A DNA stretch of 64,000 bases from Pilaira anomala (Eukaryota; Mucoromycota; Mucoromycetes; Mucorales; Mucoraceae): the NCBI GenBank assembly GCA_025716855.1, contig JAIXMQ010000047.1, positions 1 through 64,000 of the forward strand, in the 5' to 3' direction. The position numbers were made by a program, and so were the translations under genes. The notes under the pieces were generated by a model. The model was given only the letters and a program-made list of their open reading frames with translations. It was not told the DNA's origin and did not search any database. The stretch's first letter is position 1. Every line of letters starts with the position of its first letter. Positions 57,564-64,000 of this stretch are shown piece by piece.

Positions 57564-58675
57564 GTTCCGATAGTACGGAATCCATAGTTGTATCGAACCT
57601 ATACACATGTAAATAAGAAAAAAGAAAAAGAAAAAGCTATACAGTTTTAAAATATAACATAAGAAGTATATATGTACATACATGTCAAATCAGTATAGAA
57701 ATGGATTAGTTGGATCAAGCTTTTTTTTTACCTGTGCCCAGAAAAATCTGGAACAAATTTTGACGTGATCAATCATCACAGTGGTTGTAATTGACAAAAG
57801 GATTAAATAAAAACAGATCAAAAATAGAATAGATCAAATTAATATAAATATATATATAAATATTTTAGTTTGCGTGTATTTTTAACATGTTAAAAAAAAA
57901 ACGAGAGGATCTAGTCTATTTGTAAAAAGAATGAAGCATGTTGCTCTAAAATGTATATATAGAGTAAACCACGTTGAAATCAAAGTTATCGTTTTTGTGC
58001 TACATAATTTTTTCGAAACACATTTTCTACATATATTTTGATCAGTTTCTATAATCTACAATCTCTTCAGAAAGAAAATGAAGGAAAAGTACGTAAGTTT
58101 AATTTGATTTTTTTATTGTATTCTAAAGGAACAAATGTCACTTTTTGATTAGAAAAAGACAGATGATGGCTAATTGATACAAGCAAAAAGTCTAAAAAAA
58201 GACATGTCTGAAGTTTAAAAAATATAAGACACACACACACACGTCTGATAATTTTACACCTAAAAAAACGAGTTTATGTTTAAAATCAGAAAATGATTTC
58301 AACAGTTCAAATAACAGATTATGCAATGTGTGAATGATACAATACATATAACGATCTTGACTGTACTTTTTTCCGTTTTCTTTTTCTTTATATTATTGTA
58401 ATTGTGGCGAAAATACGATATATCAACCAAAGCCTTTTAATAATACCGGATTGACAGCTCGCTTCAATAGGAAATCAGACTCAAGAGTTGAGTACAATTT
58501 AATAGTTTAATAAACAAGTTTTTTTTTAATTGTATAAATTGAGCCTATGCATTTGTTGTACTAATGTTACTAGTTGTGTAACTCACATCTTTTTTTTTTT
58601 TTTTTTTTGCTTTCAACCCCTAAATGCTTCTCCTTTTTAAAACCCATCTCCCTCGTGTTGGATCAAAAAAAAACA

Positions 58676-58685
58676 TATATAAATA
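58676..58685 (+). promoter_or_regulatory. TATA box of the acidic repeat-module gene
   Basis: TATATAAATA, 101 bases upstream of the ATG at 58786, followed by a pyrimidine-rich initiator region. It looks like a strong promoter. Confidence 0.6.
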
Positions 58686-58785
58686 CCTGTTTATTTCTTC
58701 CATTTCATTTCTTCAATCATTTCTCTCTCTTTTTATTTAACTACTTATAAAAAAACTACCCAATCCTTGAATCTATATTTTTATA

Positions 58786-59910
58786 ATGTCTACTACTGTT
58801 GAACCCACTCATGTTGATACCGTCGTCACTCCTGTTGTTGCCACAGAGACACCTGTTGCCTCTGATGAAACAACACAAGAAATTCCTGCTACTGTAAGTG
58901 AAGTTGATGTTGAGCCTACCACTGAATCTTCTGAAGCCGCTGTTGAGCCTACTGAAGCTACCACTGAGGAAACTACTGCCGCTGCTACTGAAGAAGCTGC
59001 TACTAAGCCTGCTGTCACTAAGCGTCGTACCATCTTCAACCCTTTCGCCAAAACTGCTAAGAAAGAAGAGTCCAAGAAGGAAGAAATCAAGGAAGAGGCT
59101 ACACTTACTGAAGAAGCTCCTGTTGCTGAAGAGAAGGCAAAGAAGGCATCCAAAGGTTTCAATTTCTTTTCCAGATCCAAGGTAAAAAATATAAGCAATT
59201 GCAATTTTAATTTCTAAAACTAATATTATAATTTTATAGTCTTCTCCTAAAGTAAACGAAGAAGAAAATGTTGAGACCGAAGTTGCAACTGCTACCGAGT
59301 TACCTCAAATCGAACAACTCCAACCTATTGAGACCGAAAATATCACTGGTACTGAAGAATCAGGAATTGTTGCCACAGTTACTGAAACTGTCACTGAAGC
59401 TGCTGAACAAGTTGAACAAAAAGTAACTGAGGTTGCACAAGAGGCTGAACAATCTGCCGCTAACTTGAGTGCCGGTGTTGCTAATAAGCGTCAATCATTC
59501 ATTGCGAAGTTATTTGGTACCAAAACCAAGAAGCAAGAAAAAGATGTTAACGGTGAAGAAGAAGTAGTTGCTGAACCTGCATCTGATGCCACTACAACCA
59601 CAACCACTGATGAAGTGACTGAGCAACAACAAACAGAAGGTACACAAAATAGATATGCATATATTAAAATACCAACATACTAACATTGCCCTTATTAGAA
59701 CATGAAGCACCCGTACAACAACGTCCTTCTTCTCCTCTTGGTCGTTTAACTGAGTTATTCACATCAAAAAAGAATAACAAAAAGGCTGTACCTGCTAAAG
59801 AAGAAACCCCTGCCGTTGTAGTTACAGAAGTTGAGCAAGACGTTGCTGAAACTAACATCGAAGATAATGCTAAAGTCACAGCTACTCCTGTAGTCACTGC
59901 ATCTGCATAA
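58786..59910 (+). CDS. Acidic Thr/Glu/Ala-rich protein with three basic-aromatic modules, 335 residues
   Basis: Exons 58786-59181, 59240-59639 and 59699-59910. No known domain. Long low-complexity stretches of Thr, Glu, Val and Ala are punctuated by short basic modules: KRRTIFNPFAKTAKKEE (about 76-92), KGFNFFSRSKS (about 124-133, spanning the first intron), KRQSFIAKLFGTKTKKQEK (mid) and SPLGRLTELFTSKKNNKK (C-terminal). The modules share a basic/Ser start, an aromatic-leucine core and a Lys-rich end, and could bind lipid or partner proteins. An amphipathic segment (ESGIVATVTETVTEAAEQVE) resembles apolipoprotein-like helices. With a clear TATA box, high expression is likely. The function is unknown. 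Confidence 0.75.
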
Positions 59911-60238
59911 GTAAACCAAAAAAAAAAAAAAAAAAAAAAAAAAAACTTTTTTTAGACTGTGAATTGTCTATCATATAACACCCTTTTTTTAAACCATAAC
60001 TCATTTTTCAATATAATTTTTTTTTTTTTTTTTTTTTTTTGCTGTAACATTCATCATCCATACTTTATCACTCTAATAATAACAATAATAACAACAATAA
60101 TAAAAAATGACGTATTTTTTTTCTCTGACAGTTTTTTTCCCCTTTTTTTTTTTACATTTTATTTATATATATTTTTTCCCGCTCGTTTTAATTTGGTTTT
60201 TTTTTCCTTTCCCCCCTTTTTTTACTCTTTTTATCATT
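59911..60238. other. Short spacer
   Basis: A and T runs, AAT/AAC repeats and a pyrimidine-rich leader before the V-ATPase gene. No other feature. Confidence 0.6.
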
Positions 60239-62130
60239 ATGTTGAGTAATAACGCTTTAAATAAAGAGGGAGAATCAGATGCTATTCTGTTTGCTAGAAA
60301 TGAACTTGTACAAGATGTAAAAGTGACTATTATCTCACATCCTTATTTGGATGATATGTTAGACAAATTAAGAACAAAGGATATACCTTGGGAGGTACAC
60401 TGATAATGAAAAAAAAAAAAGGACGCGACGTCTCTTTTGTATTATTCTTACATCTATGTTGCCTTTATCTAGGAGTATAAGCATATTGGATTAATTTCAG
60501 AAGATGAAGTAGCTATGATAAAGCATGTAGAGAATAAATCAATAGCTGATTTGGTCCCAATTATGGCTGAAGTATATATAGGAAGTGGCAATGTGTGTTT
60601 ACGTAACTATATGCTTAATTTATTTATTTAGCATGGACTATACTATGCTGCATTGTACCTTGAGTTAATGCAAAAACTGGCTAGGGTGGACGCTCTTCAA
60701 AAGGTATTGGTACTGATTCATGACATGCTGGATGGTAAATAATCTTGTGTTTCACAACTTGCGCCTCTTTTTTGTTTACATTTTAAAGTAGATCACGAAG
60801 AAAGAATTTCGCTGTTTCATGAAGCCGGAAAAAATGATGCTGATTTTCCTTTTGGACCATTTCATAAGTAAGAACTCTTTTTTAATAGTACTATTAGCTG
60901 ATGTGTTATTTTTTTCATAGGGCTTTACGTATCAACGATGAATTTATTGGTATTCAATCCAGCAAAATGCTTGCATTTTTAATTTGGTAAGATAGATACA
61001 TATAAATGTATGCATGCCGAGAGCAAAACAAAAGGACTAAAATATAATTAGTTCTACATCAGAACGTGATATCGATATTAACGAATTCTTTCGATGGATG
61101 ACATTTCAGTTACAAAGCCCTTTGCAACATGTAATTGATCTCAATATACAAATTTTGGATGCCCTTTTTCATATCCCAGAGTATCGTCGAGCCTTTTGGA
61201 ACACAACACATGCAATGGATTCTCTTATCAATATTCTTAAGAAAGCAAATGGACCACAGAAAGTGTACGAGTTGGCGTTTGCTGTTTGGTTGTTATCTTT
61301 TGATGAGGTAATTGCAAAGAACTTGGATAGAAAATGCCAGGTGATTCCTACTTTGGTCGAGTTGGCGAAGTGTGCTGTGAAGGAAAAAGTGATTCGTGTG
61401 ATTATTGCTACGTTTAGAGTAACGTATATGCCCCCCCCTTTTTTTTTTTACATGTATATTTATGATTTCTTATAGAACTTGATTGAAAAAGCACCTGCTG
61501 AAAATATGTCGGCCATGTTGGTAGCTAAATTGTTACCTCTTTGTGATCACTTGGCTACTAGAAAATGGACAGATACTGAAATTGCGGAAGATATTGCATT
61601 TATTCAAAATAAATTGCAGCAAAATTTCCAAAGTCTATCGTAAAGTATTTTCAAAAGAGAAAGGGAAAGAGGGAGAGAAGCAAAAACTTATTTGTATTTA
61701 AAACAAAATAGCACGTTTGAGGTTTACGTCTCTGAGCTTGAAACAGGTATGTTACAATGGAGCCCCTCTCATTTATCAGAGAATTTTTGGAAACAAAACG
61801 CTACCCGCTTAAATGAAAATAATCAAAAGTTATTAAGGTAAAAAAAAAAAAAAAAGAAAAAAAAAGAAAAAACAAAGATAAAGTCTTTAATTTGTTATAT
61901 AAATTAGACAATTGGCTCGCTTATTGAGCGCTTCAGTTAACCCAATTGTGTTAGCTGTAGCTTGTCACGATATAGGCCAGTATGTTAAGTATAATGCAAA
62001 AGATGGTAGAAAAAATTTGGAAATTATTGGAGCTAAACAGCGTGTTATGGAATTGATGACACATCAAGACTCGGAGGTTAGATATCATGCTTTATCTGCT
62101 ACTCAGAAATATTTTGCAATGACATCATAA
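60239..62130 (+). CDS. VMA13: V-type ATPase V1 subunit H, 459 residues
   Basis: Nine exons: 60239-60394, 60473-60571, 60632-60734, 60792-60867, 60921-60986, 61052-61418, 61476-61639, 61712-61837, 61908-62130. All phases close and the length is near yeast Vma13. The N-domain has armadillo-like helices (RNELVQDVKVTIISHPYLDD, DDHEERISLFHEAGKND and the INEFFRWM block). The C-domain has the hallmark LQWSPSHLSENFWKQNATRL, ACHDIGQYVKYNAKDGRKNL, GAKQRVMELMTHQDSEVRYH and ALSATQKYFA. Subunit H couples or silences ATP hydrolysis in V1 and so controls vacuolar acidification. One intron starts within an apparent stop (TATCGTAAAG), so the CDS is easily cut short at 61642. Confidence 0.96.
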
Positions 62131-62213
62131 ATAAAATCTACAAACATTTACATTTACATTTACATTTACATACATTGATTTCTTTTTCTTCTATTTAAGT
62201 ATCAGTATAAAAA

Positions 62214-62892
62214 ATGGAAGAGGGAACAGATTTTAAGAAAAATGTCATTCAGTTACAGAATGAGAGGAATAAATGTAACATGAAACGATACTGTCAAAAA
62301 ATACAATATCAGAGTATGCATATGGATGAATGGAGATATCGTAAAAAAGTTTATGTGTAAGTTCATTCTACTGATAACTAATAGGATTTTTGACAACATG
62401 ATTGAACAGCTCAAAATAGAGAAGCTTATGAACTTCTGGTAGAGAAACAATTAAAAATTACAAGTTTACTTGAAAAGATCTCAGTTAGTATCATAGCCAG
62501 TGACTGTGGGTATAACATTCCAATGGATGAAACCACAGGTAAGACGTTACACGCAAAGCCATGTATCTATTATATAATTACATAACTTGAATATAGATGC
62601 TCAACTGATGCAAGCATCACAAGACACGTACAAAGAATTAAAAACTCTATTTCAAATTGTTGACCAATACAATTACAAACCATCTCAGAATGCAATGTAT
62701 ATCTCGTTCAAGCCTACTATTAGTCTTAATGGTGCTACAAGCATTAGTTATCAACAAATATTAAGAGACAAATACTTTCAGTTACAATCATTAGAGCAAA
62801 GGGTATTAAAACAAAAGGATCCAAATAGTTATAAAGAAGATATGGATGCATTTGAAACAAAACAAATCGCAGAAAAGTTTTTTGATATTTAA
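62214..62892 (+). CDS. Uncharacterised coiled-coil-like protein, 185 residues
   Basis: Exons 62214-62356, 62420-62538 and 62597-62892. The spliced frame is open throughout, using GTAAGT donors and a CTGATAAC-type branch region in intron 1. It is rich in charged and Gln residues with heptad-like spacing (KKNVIQLQNERNKCNMKRYC, EAYELLVEKQLKITSLLEKI, YFQLQSLEQRVLKQKDPNSY), suggesting coiled coils and a structural or complex-subunit role. No domain was recognised. Its stop codon overlaps the stop of the opposing aminotransferase gene by two bases. Confidence 0.68.
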
Positions 62893-64000
62893 TGTTTCAA
62901 TTCTTTTACAAATCTTTTTAAACCAACCTCTAAAACAGACCAAGGTAAGGCAAATGTTAGGCGAAGGTACCCAGGTTCAGGCGTATGGAACGCAATACCT
63001 TGTGCTAAATAAACACCGGCATCTAAAAGATTCTTCCAGAGTAACTTGTTTGATTCAATTGTAGGTTTAGTGAAGTTACGAATATCAAGTAACATAAATG
63101 GAGATGCTTCGGCTTCAATATATTCAATATCATGTGCTTTTAAAAATCGAGTCGTCTTATCATAAGAATCCGCTAATGCTATTCTATTTTCCAATAAATA
63201 TCTATTATACACATATTAAAGTTTAGTAATTTTTTTATCATATGGTGTCATAATTAAAAACTTACTCATCAATCCATTTGCTATCTGAGAACAAGTTATA
63301 AACCAGTCGTTCTGTAATGCTCGAAGTGTAACTGAAATGTCTATAGTTTGTGATAATGATGATTATTTATAATGAGATAAACTTACAAATATTTCTCATG
63401 CTCCTATTTCAACACTTACGCGCTACGACCTAATGCTTTTCTCAAAGGTTCATTGAATTGATCGAGAATAAAACCAACACGAAAACCGTTGATACTAAAA
63501 TCCTTTGATAAGCCATATATAACATGTACTAGAGCAGGGTCAATGAAATCCTTATAAGGTAAACTTAAAACAGACACAAATGGGTCTTCTTTCTTCTTAT
63601 CTAACAAATGGCTAAAAGTGGACAATGCATAAATTTCATCAAATACCATATGAATCTTGTGCTTGGAGGCGAAATTTAAAAAGGTTATAATATCTTGTCG
63701 TAAATAGCATCTACCTAATGGGTTTTCTGGGTTAGTAATGATCATGCTGGTAATTTTTTTTCCTTCTGATTTTGCAGTTTGGTATTGAGATTCCAACAAG
63801 TCCGGGTCCACAGTCATATTACTTAAATCTGGGTAGTGCAAGTAGACTGGATAAATATTCACACCCGTATTAACAGGAACATCATAATCAAATGCACCGT
63901 AAAATGGAGTAGGAATCAAGCAATAATCTCCAGGATCAGAGATAGCCATAAATATTTGGTTGAGCGAGGCGCCTGCGCCTGTTTGGGCCGAGATTTGATT
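62889..64000 (-). CDS. ACC-synthase-like PLP aminotransferase (class I/II), C-terminal part; runs off the right edge
   Basis: Visible exons are 64000-63420 (5' end beyond the window), 63340-63266 and 63201-62889. The fold-type I aminotransferase core is plain: QTGAGASLNQIFMAISDPGD, PTPFYGAFDYD, MIITNPENPLGRCY, VFDEIYALSTF and the PLP-lysine motif YGLSKDFSINGFRVG. The C-terminal domain has GIAFHTPEPGYLRLTFALP. Similarity is strongest to 1-aminocyclopropane-1-carboxylate-synthase-like fungal enzymes. The true substrate, whether an aromatic or other amino acid or S-adenosylmethionine, cannot be told. It ends in an overlap with the neighbouring gene's stop codon. Confidence 0.9.

Larger units (their letters stand above)
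51420..58675. other. 7.3-kb stretch without an intact gene
   Basis: Bases 51420-53000 resemble other spacers, with many A/T tracts. From about 53400 to 57600 homopolymers are rarer and several coding-like fragments occur, listed separately. Nothing intact was recognised on either strand. Confidence 0.5.

Noticed and set aside
61640..61645. V-ATPase subunit H ending at the TAA near 61641
   Set aside because: The stop lies inside a GTAAAG donor. The next exon continues the conserved C-terminal domain in frame.

Overview
The window looks like nuclear DNA from an AT-rich, early-diverging fungus, most likely a Mucorales-like Mucoromycota member. The evidence is short spliceosomal introns (about 50-360 nt, mostly GTAAGT-type donors), fungal gene content (RIB7, Ecl1-type zinc protein, MSP1, VMA13, Pcl-type cyclin, a CSL transcription factor of a class absent from Saccharomycotina and Pezizomycotina), and very many A/T homopolymers in introns and spacers. 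The genus cannot be named from sequence alone. Exon models were read by hand from open frames, GT/GC-AG sites and family conservation. Most are arithmetically frame-consistent, but none is supported by RNA.

Layout. 0-2.1 kb: 5' part of a mitochondrial malic enzyme and an F-box protein. 2.3-2.7 kb: a TATA-driven, spliced, apparently non-coding locus whose intron carries a flanked hairpin. 3.9-4.85 kb: two tiny zinc-binding proteins, one Ecl1-like. 6.4-14 kb: a head-to-tail array of four actin genes, one canonical and three strongly diverged, all with the same five-exon plan. 15.3-16.4 kb: a 1.1-kb foldback mobile element with a perfect 8-bp target duplication, 20 bp before the start codon of a small twin-cysteine protein. 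16.7-21.1 kb: universal stress protein, GSK3 kinase and MSP1 AAA ATPase, all on the minus strand.

21.6-24 kb: an unknown protein and a MATE transporter. 24-30 kb: an F-box protein, a decayed tandem copy of it, and diverged direct repeats of non-coding DNA. 30.4-34 kb: RIB7, histone H1 and a PH-domain protein (minus strand). 34.9-38.4 kb: RACK1 and a cyclin. 38.4-42.7 kb: no gene seen. 42.7-51.4 kb: a small acidic protein, a 1,034-residue PHD/ePHD chromatin protein and a 1,042-residue CSL DNA-binding protein (minus strand). 51.4-58.8 kb: no intact gene, but decayed coding-like segments around 53.4-57.6 kb. 58.8-64 kb: an acidic repeat-module protein, V-ATPase subunit H, an unknown protein, and an aminotransferase cut by the window edge.

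Most genes are ordinary housekeeping genes that do not form one pathway. The unusual parts are the actin array, in which all three extra copies have lost the catalytic Gln137 equivalent, the foldback element, the spliced hairpin RNA locus, the linker histone with an acidic repeat tail, and the relic-bearing gene desert.
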